64,000 nt of DNA from Strix aluco (lineage: Eukaryota > Chordata > Aves > Strigiformes > Strigidae), in assembly GCF_031877795.1 (NCBI RefSeq), contig NC_133954.1:10445466-10509465 (forward strand), written 5' to 3'. Below the pieces are notes generated by a model. The model saw only the letters and a program-made list of their open reading frames with translations, ran no database searches and was not told the origin of the DNA. Shown here one piece after another: positions 1 through 9,515 of this stretch. Both the position numbers and the translations under genes were made by a program. Position 1 is the stretch's first letter, and every line of letters begins with the position of its first letter.

Positions 1-1716
1 CATGCCTCTCACTGTACTTTCTCTTCCATGTAAAGGGCAGCAACAGTACAAAAAATCCTCAGCTCTGAACTGAATTGAACTTACCGTTTCTTAGTAGCCC
101 AGAGTTAAAAACAATAATCCAAGTTTTTGAAATAAACCTTTATTTTTTCCTTATGATTATCAGTGTAGGAACATTTTAGGAATTGGTCACAAGAAAAAAA
201 CCCCATAAATTTCCCAACCAACTCTGACAATGTTTTTAAAGCACCTAACAATTGCTTCTGTTTGTCAGACTTTTCAGTGTAAATTCATGGTGATGTACCG
301 GCCCTAATTAGTTAGGGCACTTTGCTGTCCGGTCAGGTTGTTCCAGCACCTTTTTCCTTTTCAGAGCACTTCCCTTTATAAGAGACTCTGGCCTCTTCTG
401 AGAGATGCTGAAGTTATGGAGTACAGGGCTTGACAAAGCCATTAGTAACACAGCAGAGCACTGGGTTGCTTTGAACTTTCACTCCATATACAATTCCCCA
501 TCATCCAAAGGTTTCCTTCTCCCTTGGTGTTTAATCCTTTTGCAGACTTGGACAAAGGAAAAATAATTCTTTGGCTTTAAGAGGCTTCCAACTAAAATGG
601 GGTCAGAGATGGAGGTTCCCATGAAGTGCTGAGTCAGGTTGTCTCATCTGCCTCTCGGAGCTTCCGTGGCCCTGACTACTCCAGTACTGACACATCTCAG
701 TCATTCAACACAGCAGCTGAGGCTCAAAGGTGTCATGGTTCTCTCCTAACTTGTGGCATCTGCAGTGGTCTGAAAAGTGAAGTTACAGTATGCCTGGGTC
801 CTGAAAAAACAAGACTCCATACTGTCCTTGCTCAGTGTGTCAGAGGCCTTCATGGAAAGGGGCACTGCTTTGTGCCTTATGGAGGAAGATACACACTTTT
901 GAGCAGGATATAAAAATAATTCACACCCACATCCCTGGATCCCAGAAGCTTTTGCAGCCTGAGAGTATGCCCTTGCTTCTCTGACACAAATCCGACAGGA
1001 GCAGGGAGTAGCTGATCCACATTCTTTTCAATGGCTGTATGGTAAGAAACACTTCCCAGCTTTGGGCACAGCACAGGGAATACCAGTCAAGATGCTGCTT
1101 GATCTGTTGGGAGAGACAGAAGGGAGTTGTTTGGACCATTGCTCATTCCTGTTTTGCACTCCCTTTATCATCTGTAGTCACCTCAGCTCATCTTCCTCTC
1201 CTTCCACTGAAGGAACTTTTTGCTCCTTTAGCGAACGTGTCTTTTTCAGCAAGTCCTATGCATAGCAGAACCTCCAGAGGAAAGACAACCCCCTGTGGCT
1301 CCTCCTGTTTACTCCAGCAAAGAATGAAGTGATTAATGAGGCCAGAACATATCTTTTCTCCCCAGGATCCACCAGAGAGACACAGCTGAATAAATACCCC
1401 ATGTTATTGTGGTCTGCTTGATTGGGAGTTGAACTGCAGGTAGCGAAGAGCAGTGCCAAATGTAGTTATTGACACACTCTGCATCCACTGACAATCTTGC
1501 AGATGAGAGAGAGTCAGAAAGATTTATAAGGACAAAGTTAGACTCCTAGCTTTCCCTGTGCTGGAACTGGAGCGCTCTGGGCTTTCACTGGGGGCAGGGG
1601 ATGACTCAGTCTCATGCTCTTCTGCTCTTTCAGCATGTGCCTTTAGATGAAGTCTCTGAGATATAGCATAGATGATCAGTGTAGGCTGTTTTTTGCATTG
1701 TCAGTCATCTCTGCCT
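1..1716. other. Non-coding, left edge
   Basis: I see no exon or repeat family that I can support here. Short open frames exist on both strands, but none has convincing splice sites or a recognisable product. In mammals the next gene on this side of MEOX1 is ETV4. I saw no ETS-domain exon in this stretch. Confidence 0.4.
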
Positions 1717-1815
1717 TTACACATCGTTTTTCACCCCTCTGTAGTGATAATTCATTTTCCTAAGAAGCTTTATATGTTTTGGGCTCATATCCTTGTGGAA
1801 TAGTATGCAAAGACC
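1717..1815 (-). CDS. Tentative last exon of unrecognised gene
   Basis: This is a possible terminal coding exon of the gene that runs from about 5.7 kb leftwards. After a pyrimidine-rich stretch, an AG at 1817-1816 would open a phase-0 frame of 32 codons ending in TAA at 1719-1717. That phase matches the preceding exon at 2212-2318. The predicted tail is basic, with a motif like KLLRKMNYHYRG. The weakness is that another AG lies two bases upstream (AAGAG). A scanning spliceosome would often prefer it, and it would lead to a different frame that stops after ten codons. The true end could also lie beyond the window. Confidence 0.25.
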   Translation of the reverse strand, partial: GLCILFHKDMSPKHIKLLRKMNYHYRGVKNDV

Positions 1816-2211
1816 CTCTTAGGGCACAGGAAGGTAAAGGATTAATGCACTCTCCACTTAGCCAGCAGGTGAAGGTATGTGTAAGCAAGACTGGGTTCAA
1901 TAAGAAGCATAGGATCCTATGGAGAGTTCTTATAATCACCACTCCTGGCCTTGCAACAGTTTTTCTTTCTCTCCTTCCCTTTGTCTGCCTCTTTTGATAG
2001 AGAATAGAGATGATTTTTCTGCTTTAAATAAAAATAAATAGTATCTTTGGATGAAATTTTCCCATGAAAGGACTTCTGTGCTGATGAAATCTTTCTACTT
2101 CATAGCTAGGGAAGTGGTAGCATAGAAAAAGGTGGAATGAGTTTACTTAATTTCTACTTTTTTCTTTAATAACATGAGTTCCAAAACAGTAAGTTCAGCT
2201 GCGTTACTTAC

Positions 2212-2318
2212 TTTTAGGTAGACTAGCCTTCTGAGTTGTCTGTATTTTTCATGTGACTTCTGTCTTCTGTTGGTGTTATTCTTGTCCATTTCAAAGTGTT
2301 CCTCTGCACTTTGTAGCT
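2212..2318 (-). CDS. Internal exon of unrecognised gene (charged helix)
   Basis: This 107-nt putative exon is flanked by an acceptor (ATTCTAG) and a near-perfect donor (AAA|GTAAGT at 2211). It takes one base from the previous exon and ends in phase 0. The donor of the exon at 3009-3222 leaves exactly one base (G), so the split codon becomes GAG, Glu. The 36 residues are strongly charged (EEHFEMDKN, then KSHEKYRQLRRL), as expected of a soluble helix. I do not recognise the family. Phase agreement with its neighbour and the strong donor are the main evidence. There is no homology evidence. Confidence 0.55.
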
Positions 2319-3008
2319 CTAGAATAATCATGAACTTGTCTTCCTAGATGGAATATAAAATCCTTTGAGCTGAGGGTAACATTATGTAACACAAAGCTAT
2401 TAAATCTATGAAAGGTGCTGTTTTGTATCTGAGTCAATATGGTGGCTAAAGCAACATGAACGCTCAGTTCCATATTCTATAGGGGGTTTTTTACTTTTTT
2501 TTTTTTTTTTAAACAAAACACCCAAAGACCCCAAGATAATAGTACAATACCTGCAGTATGACATCTTATTCCTGCTGTCTGGGAGGTATGCAAGTAGTAG
2601 GAAGGAGTAGGAAAGTGTTGTCAGTAAGATTTTCAATCTTTTGCTCTCCACAGGTTGCTTCATAGACCTTAGTGTGAATGACAACAAAAAATGGAGATTA
2701 AAAAACTAAACATAAACAATGAAAAGGGAACAAAACTTCAGGATGTGTACAGTGCTTATGTCTCAGTAATAACATGCTATCAGGAGATGACTACTGCTTC
2801 CTTTCTGGTCTTTTAGAAAAGCAGTACACAGAAGGCTGATTCTCAGTGGCTGCAGACTCAATACACCCCATATTTCCAGACCCTCACAGAATGCATTAAG
2901 GTTAAAACTTGCACTAATGTCTGGAGAAATATTGAGCAGCAGATGAAGTAATTTGAACAGCATCCCTGGCTGTTTACAAAACATGATCATTGTCAGTCTT
3001 GCACATAC

Positions 3009-3222
3009 CTGTGGCACGCCAAGGCATAGCCATTTTTAGTTGCTCTAGCAGCAATGCTGTGTATTTCCTGAAATAAGGCATTTTCAGGATTGATTGCAAG
3101 ACTTGGGCTCCTTGCTGGGCTTTCCAAGCTTGTTGAAGTACCTCTTGGTATTGGAGGGCAAAAGGGGATGCCCAAAATTTGTGTTCAGTCGCTGGTTTCA
3201 CTGAGCTCATGAAAGGCTGCAT
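3009..3222 (-). CDS. Internal exon of unrecognised gene (helical repeat-like)
   Basis: This 214-nt putative exon ends in a strong donor (ACAG|GTATGT). It starts after a moderate acceptor (TTACACAAG) in phase 0, matching the phase-0 donor of the exon at 5110-5449. The roughly 71 codons encode an amphipathic helical stretch (ALQYQEVLQQAWKAQQ, then ILKMPYFRKYTALLLEQL) that looks like soluble alpha-solenoid sequence. No stop occurs in this frame. Other frames give no better product. The family is not recognised. In mammals ETV4 is the next gene on this side of MEOX1, and this is not an ETS protein. Confidence 0.55.
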
Positions 3223-5109
3223 CTTGTGTAATTAACAACAGGATGCAAAGTTAGCAAGAATGGAGAAGCAGAGTCATAACTAGGAAAGAAAACATCAGTG
3301 ATTTTTTTTCAAAGAAAATCAGTACTGGATGAATTTATTTGCATGTTGTATTTAACTTCTGAAGTGTGTTAAAGTGCCTTGGACTTGAAAATAGAGTAAC
3401 TCTTCTGTAACCCTTTTCTAAAGCCTACAGAGAAAAGAAGGATGTTGATTTAAGATATGCAGCAAAAGGTGGGGGGAACCTGCTGAAGGTTCCTGCTGTT
3501 TAGGGTCATGGGTTACATTGCACAGCCTACTGACTTAGGATCAAGCCCAAGGTTCTTGAGTGATGGAAAAATATTTGACACTATTTTTCAGTGAGCCTAA
3601 CTTGCTAACATGAGCTGGCTGAGTGAACACAGAGACACTGTAACTAGGACAAATCCCACCTTCCTCTGAAATTTCTAAACCTCTTTTTTTTTTTTTTTTT
3701 CCTGTCAGATTCCAGACAGATGAAATTTTCTTGGCATAGACCCATTCCTGGCAACATCTCTCCTCTGAATCACAATAAATCAGGACTTGAAGGTTAACTG
3801 ATTGACAATGTGAGAAGAGAAGGTGCCTGGCTTTGTCGATCAAATATGGCCTCATCTGACCACTAGTCTGCCTTCTCCCTCAGGTCTTGACTGTGCTATT
3901 TCTCATTTTCTGGAAAATCCCAAGTTTAATTTGATTCCAAAGGTTGCTGGGCCCAGTTGATACTGTTGTTTGTATGATAGTGTCAAGAGTGAGTACATTC
4001 CTTAAATCATAAATCATCTCAACCTGACCCCAATTAACTACAGACCCTGGATTTCATTTCTCTCGGTTCTTACCAGCCATAACAAATTAGGTCATTCTGT
4101 GTCAGTGAGACATTGGAGCAGACACCACTGGGAAAGTCACAGGGAACTCTGTGATCCAGTTATGTTGCAGGAAGAGCAAAGGAGATGAAATGGGTCATAT
4201 CTTCCTATTGCTTTCTAAATAGGAGTCCAATGGGATACTTGGCAGCACAGTTAAAGGATTTACATAAGGATACAGAAAACTATGTATCTTTAAGTTTTGC
4301 TTAAATTGTGGTCACATAGAGAATAATCTTTGACACCTATGGCTACCTATCTTGCATAAGATGATTTAGTTGTACCTGTCCAAGCCCTTGTGCAAAAACC
4401 CAGCCAACCAGTCAAACACATCATGAGCTCAGATGTACATTATAGACACCTGAACTGTCTTTCCCCGTTGAGGACTCCTTCAGTTTTATGCAACATGCTG
4501 CAAAGATTGCATGGGGCTTTTATAAGAGACTGTGCCTGGCTTTCTTAGAAAATGCACCGCTGGAGAGGCTATGGTTAATGGATCTCTCAGCTTTGAGAGA
4601 TTCTTCTGAACTACTACAGCACCATTAAGAAGGATTCATTGTTCTGTGGAGTAAGAAATTTTTTAGCTCAATGCAACCCAGAAATCAACAAGGTGTGGAA
4701 AGGATGCTGAATCCGTCATTCCAGAGGCTGAGATGTTTACCTTGGATTTGAACAGGAAAACCCAAATGACTCTTTCTTATAATTCACTGTTTTCACTATG
4801 TTGTTTTACCAGTAACACTTGTCTTGTTCAGTTATTATAAAGTCATATAAGTGTAGTAGCAATACAATAATGGTGAATAATCAAAAATTCCATCCCGATG
4901 GAAGGGCAATCAGATCAGTTCTCTAAGGACTACCAGCAGGAGAAATTTCCTAGCTAGACTACATCCCTTCTTTAAAAAGCCTGTGTGATAAGATGAAGAG
5001 ATGCAGAATTGAATCACAGCTGCACAAGTCCTTTTGAGGAAAGACCTATTTAAGAAAATGTCCATACTGCCTGCGAATGTCTGAAGTTCAACATTTCTAA
5101 TGCTTCTAC

Positions 5110-5449
5110 CTCACAGAGAGCTTGTATCATAGACTGGAGCAGACTACCAAAATCCTTTATTAATATATTATTGGTTATGGCATAGACATTACAAAGCATG
5201 GAAAAAAGGAAGCCTTTGCAGAATGGGCCTTTGCAGTCTGGAACCAGGGTAGAAATATAGAGTTTACATTTTGGATTAGTAATTTGTTTATAGGCAAGTC
5301 CTAAAGCTAGAAAAATTTCAGGCTGAGTGTGAATAGATAATTGTGTTTTCTGACATAATTCTTGGCACACAGCAATGGTGCTGTATGCTATCATTTCCGC
5401 ACCTGCTGCACAGGGAGTGGAAGTTAGTAATTTGAACACATAGCTTACT
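5110..5449 (-). CDS. Large internal exon of unrecognised helical-repeat gene
   Basis: This is the best exon of the unknown gene: 340 nt, 113 full codons after one borrowed base, ending in phase 0. The acceptor is classic: a branch-point-like TGAC followed by seven T and GCAG. The donor is GAG|GTAGAA. The frame stays open past the donor to a TAA at 5050. The product alternates hydrophobic helices with short polar turns (IFLALGLAYKQI, FSMLCNVYAI, LLQSMIQALCE), like a HEAT or armadillo solenoid. I could not assign it to a named protein. It has no signal peptide or clear transmembrane helix. Expression is unknown from sequence alone. Confidence 0.6.
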
Positions 5450-5508
5450 CTGCAAAAAAACAGTCACCTGCATTTGCCTTCACCCCTGCTGGGGTGGGAA
5501 CAACCAAC

Positions 5509-5710
5509 CTTAAAGGGAATGTTTAACATGTGTAACAGAAAACATAAGTGACCACAGGCAGGAAGACCTCAGAGATGAGAGCAGGGTCTGAACTGAGCAG
5601 CAGTATACACTTAAACACTAATTCCAGTACCTGGCAAACAATTAAAGCAGGCACACAGTCCACCTTCTTCCTGTTGTGCCTGAACAGCTTCTTGCAAAGT
5701 CCAAGATATT
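5509..5710 (-). CDS. Possible upstream exon, with in-frame stop
   Basis: This is a putative exon with an acceptor TGTTCCTTAG at 5720-5711. It encodes a solenoid-like frame (YLGLCKKLF, VCQVLELVFKCILLLSS, LISEVFLPVVTYVF) that resembles the next exon in style. A donor AAG|GTTGGT at 5508 would give the right phase for the exon starting at 5449, across an intron of only 59 bp. However, a TAA at 5525-5523 interrupts the frame before that donor. Either the exon ends differently, or the copy is damaged. It is possibly a pseudogene segment. No alternative donor before the stop has both good sequence and correct phase. Confidence 0.4.
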
Positions 5711-6601
5711 CTAAGGAACACACTCATTGTCTATATTCTGCAGTTCTGCACCTAAAAGCCCAATGGATAACCTAGAGCAAGAGAAAAGCAGCTTGCAATG
5801 CTGGCAGTAACGTGAATGGAGGTGGAGGCATCTTAAGCACTGCAGCATTTACACTCATGACCAGACTTTAAATTCTAAGGCTTAATCTGTGTACAAAGTG
5901 CACAGGTGTGTTTTAAAATATATGCATCATCGTCTCATATGCCCTTATAATTGTATCTTTACTGACTTCAGCAATGGCTTGATTTCAGATTATATAAAAC
6001 AGGAACAAATGTCATGAAAGCAAGTCAGAGCTGCCAACATTCAGTGTGTTTGAACATTGCTCTCCCACAAGCAGCTGTAGGACAGACAAATATGGCCATT
6101 AGCGAGTGGTGTGACAGTCTGGCAGGTGGTGTGGTAGGTTATTTAGTATTTCAAGAAATGCACTCCCAACATTAATGGCCAGTTTCACACCTGAAGAATA
6201 AAGCATTTTCCTTTTGGTTCCAGTAAAAGTTACCTGCCTTTAACCCTGTTGTATACCATTGCTAACTTCTCAATAGAGTGATGTAGTTTTTATTTGTGAA
6301 ACCTCATACCGTTAAATGCAATGAGCTCATCCTTTTTCTTGGCATCATCTCATCTTGATTCTGGGCAAAGACATAATGAAATTACAGCAGAGAGAAGACT
6401 GTAAAAAGAGAGCTCATTTTTCTCCTAAAAGTAATGCTAGTCAAGTTGGCCCTAGCAGCTGTGAAGGAAAGTGAAAATTCAAGCCAAGTTTCATATTTGA
6501 AGTTATACACAGATTCCAAATCCAACATCATTACTCTTGCATTGTTTTCCAAATGGTGAGTTATATTCTTCACATATGTAAAAGATGGTGAAGCAACTGC
6601 A
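5711..6601. other. Non-coding
   Basis: There is no gene I can support. A minus-strand open frame at 6382-6645 begins inside the CR1 tail. I did not accept it as an exon because it lacks a good donor. Confidence 0.4.
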
Positions 6602-7440
6602 ATTAGAATAGAATAGTTCAGTTGGAAGGGACCTGCAAGCATCATCTAGTCCAATCGCCTGAACACTTCGGGGCTGATCAAAAGTTAAAATGTATTATTA
6701 AGGACAGTGTTCCAAATACCTCTTAAACACCAGCAGATACGGGGCATCAACTACCTCTCTTGAGCTGTGGCAGGTGCATCCGCCCAATGAAACTAGGAAG
6801 TTTTTTCCAGGATTTGACCAAGCTCTCGGTAAAGAAATGTTTCCTAATGTCAAGTCTGAACCTCCCGTGATGCATCTTTGAACCATTCCCAGGTGTCCTG
6901 TCCCTGGATCCCAGGGAGAGATCAGCACCTCCCTCTCCACGTCCCCCCTTCAGGAAGCTGTAGAGAGCAATGAGGTCGCCCATCAGCTGTCTCCTCTCCA
7001 AAGGAGACAATCCTGAAGTCCTCACGGGACATTTCTTCCAGCCCTGTCACAGCTTCGTTGCCGTCCTCTGGATGGTTCAAGCACCTTCACATCCTTACAT
7101 GGTGGGGCCCAGAACTGCACACAGTACTCCAGGTGAGGCAGCACCAATGCTAAATACAGCGGGATGATCACCTGCCTGGCTGGTTATACTGTGTCTGACG
7201 CACCCCAGGATGCGGTTTGCCCCCTCGGCCTCCAGGGCACACTGCCGTCTCCTCTCCCAGTTTATACTTGGGTCTGGCATTACTCCTCCCAGGTGTAGAA
7301 TCCAGCTTTTGTTCTTGTTAAATTTCATGACATTGATGTTTGCCCAGTGCTCCAATCTATCTAGATCTCTCTGCAACTGTTTTAACTGTTTCTCAACATC
7401 CAGGATCTGGTGTCCACAGGACAAGTTTTTCACTGGCCTC
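6602..7440 (-). mobile_element. CR1 LINE fragment, 5'-truncated
   Basis: This is a minus-strand CR1 retrotransposon fragment. The 3' end lies near 6602, where the plus strand reads as the complement of the CR1 terminus (TTGGAAGGGACCT, then CATCTAGTCCAA). The element keeps the 3' part of the reverse-transcriptase ORF (RDLDRLEHWANINVMKFNK frame) and 3' UTR. It is decayed by many changes. The 5' edge is approximate. Relative to the usual CR1 sequence it has an insertion of about 34 bp around 6761-6794. Thirty bases of it (6763-6792) are identical to the start of the LTR at 8934. Confidence 0.9.
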
Positions 7441-8928
7441 AGGATATTTGACCCTTACATGTTTCACCTTCAGCCCTAAAAAGTTCTAGGCACAACTTCC
7501 TCTTCAGGTGCACTCTCAACTTGTTACTGGCTGAGAAATTCTCACAATGCAAAAAGAAAAGAAATAAAAAGAAATGATTATGTATAAGCAGTAATGAGAT
7601 GCTGTGGGTCAGACTCTGATCTCTCAAAGATGGGCAGAGTTATTGCTTATAATAACGTCAGGATAAGAATGGTATTGTCATTGGTCTACCAGACAAGGGC
7701 TCCAGATGTCTCAGTTCCCTTACTAGTGCTTTTCCAGCATTGGATGTCCCCACTTTACAGTTAGAGAAGGAAGGTACATAGAACTATTTTTGCCACCTTC
7801 TTGATACTTACCTATTTTAAATGACAAAATGCCTTTGAGACAAGGCCTGCTCTAAGCTGAACGCTGTGAGGTTCTGATCTTAACTAATATCTCATGGTGC
7901 TACAAAATGCAAAGGGTAAATGACTCAGAATGTTTTCCACTGAGTTTCCCTTGTGGCTTTCTCAGACTTTATGAACAACTCTGCTAGAACTGGGAGGCTT
8001 GTTCTCTAAGAAATCTTGCACAGGAAGAATTTAATTATTGCAGCAGAGTGACTTTTTTCATGCTTATTTATCTAATGTTTGAATGGTTAGAAATGTCTTC
8101 TCAGTATGTGCATTAAAGACTTCCTGCCTGGAATGTGCAAAGGACTCTGAACATTCACAGGATATTAAACAGATTCATAATGGAACCTAACAGTATAAAC
8201 ATATCTTCAATGCAGACAGGAATGCCACAAACCCTTATGTTGTGTAAGGTAAAACATACCCCAGTTGTGTCTGTGTTCTCTACTGCAAATAAACAAGGGA
8301 GAGATGTGCCTAAAAATATTTGTCTGAGATAATTTCTTATCTCATTATTTCATTCTCTTTTTAATAGATTTATTTTTTTTTAAGGTGATACTTTGAAGAA
8401 CTTTATTATAACTTTGCTATAACTTCATCCAGCTAAATCAAGGCCACTTGAAGGCAGCGAGTAGTCTGACACAAGTCCATGCTGGTAGTCCTTTTAAATA
8501 AGAAGCCTTATTTTACACTTCGTGTCATTTGCTTGGTAAGAGTGCATAGAATAGAGTATTGGATACATATGTCTTCAATGTATGCTGAAAATGTTTAAAC
8601 TAAAACAGTCCTAAGACTAAAAGTACATTTTGGAATTCTTTTTCTCCTTACTTTCTATTTGCAAAATCCTTCATGGAGATTCTCTTCCTCCACCTCCTCT
8701 GTGGTGTCTGACATTGCTTTTTTCCTTTCTAAATCACCCAGCCATTTTCTAGAGCCGCACACAGCTGCCTTTGCTCTGCTCTGCTCTTTCTGGCATGGCT
8801 GATGAGCAGTTATTTTACAGTTAGGGGAGAGGTACCATCTTTACAGCCAGCAGCCAACCACATGCCATAGAAAAGAGGCACTGTTGGTCAGAACTTGACC
8901 TGAGCAAGAAATCTCAAAACACTTGAAT
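7441..8928. other. Non-coding
   Basis: I see no gene or clear repeat between the CR1 and the solo LTR. Confidence 0.4.
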
Positions 8929-9083
8929 GAAGCTGTGGCAGGTGCATCCGCCCAATGAAAGCAGAGCCTCTTAGCTGCTGAGGTGTGGCAGCTCCTGGCT
9001 GCCTTTGTTCTCAGGGCTTCGCGGTAGTTGGGGCCTTTGGCCAATGGGAGCCGCTATTGACTACAGGTCAGATTCGGCCTGGG

Positions 9084-9090
9084 TATAAAT
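9084..9090 (+). promoter_or_regulatory. LTR TATA box
   Basis: TATAAAT lies inside the solo LTR, about 370 bases upstream of its AATAAA. It is the expected core promoter of the former provirus. Whether it still drives transcription is unknown. Confidence 0.6.
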
Positions 9091-9215
9091 GTAGTCCCGT
9101 GAGAGAGCCATCTTAAACTCATGCCCTGGGGCAGCCGTTTTGAGTTCCTCCCCACAGGCAGCCATTTTGAGTTCGCTTGTCCCCCGGAGCCGCACGCTGC
9201 GGTCAAGGACTCTCC

Positions 9216-9295
9216 CCTTGGGTCAGGACGCTGCCCAAGGAAACTCCTCGAGGGGCCTTGGGTCAGGACGCTGCCCTGAGCAGGTCCTCGAGGTT
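9216..9295 (+). repeat. 40-bp direct tandem duplication in the LTR
   Basis: Two adjacent 40-bp units at 9216-9255 and 9256-9295 share an identical first 21 bases and a common TCCTCGAGG near the end. This kind of internal duplication is common in LTR U3 or leader segments. Confidence 0.85.
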
Positions 9296-9456
9296 GAGAG
9301 TCCTCGCTTGTCAGGTGAGTGATAGAGCATTTTGGGTTGCTGTTAAACCCTGTAGAGTTCTTTGTTAGTTGCTGCTAAACCCTGGAAAGTTGTCCTGTTC
9401 TTCTCTCGCAGACATTCGAACCTGTAATTTATGGAGAGCTAGTGAATTGTGTTAAT

Positions 9457-9462
9457 AATAAA
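9457..9462 (+). terminator. LTR polyadenylation signal
   Basis: AATAAA lies 48 bases before the LTR end, the usual place for the R/U5 polyadenylation signal of a retroviral LTR. Confidence 0.6.
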
Positions 9463-9515
9463 TTTTTTATTTTTGGTGGTTGGTTGTTTTATTTGAGAGC
9501 CTCTGTAACAGAAGC

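Larger units (their letters stand above)
8934..9510 (+). mobile_element. Solo LTR of an endogenous retrovirus
   Basis: This is a 577-bp LTR that begins TGTGG and ends AACA (TG...CA) with matching 5-bp target duplications. No internal gag/pol/env follows, so it is a solo LTR left by LTR-LTR recombination. A TATA box (TATAAAT) is at 9084-9090 and a polyadenylation signal AATAAA at 9457-9462, which sets the plus orientation. It is clearly more GC-rich than its surroundings in the middle. It carries short internal duplications: a 40-bp period at 9216-9295, a repeated CAGCC.TTTTGAGTT unit near 9133-9175, and a repeated TAAACCCTG unit near 9340-9390. The family name is not known to me. Confidence 0.88.
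8929..9515. repeat. 5-bp target-site duplication around solo LTR
   Basis: GAAGC at 8929-8933 and GAAGC at 9511-9515 directly flank the LTR, marking integrase-made target duplication. Five bases are typical of several vertebrate ERV classes. Confidence 0.85.

Noticed and set aside
6382-6645. 87-codon minus frame with an acceptor-like TTGCAG at the CR1 tail
   Set aside because: It begins inside CR1, lacks a good donor and shows no known motif. CR1 exonisation is possible but unsupported.
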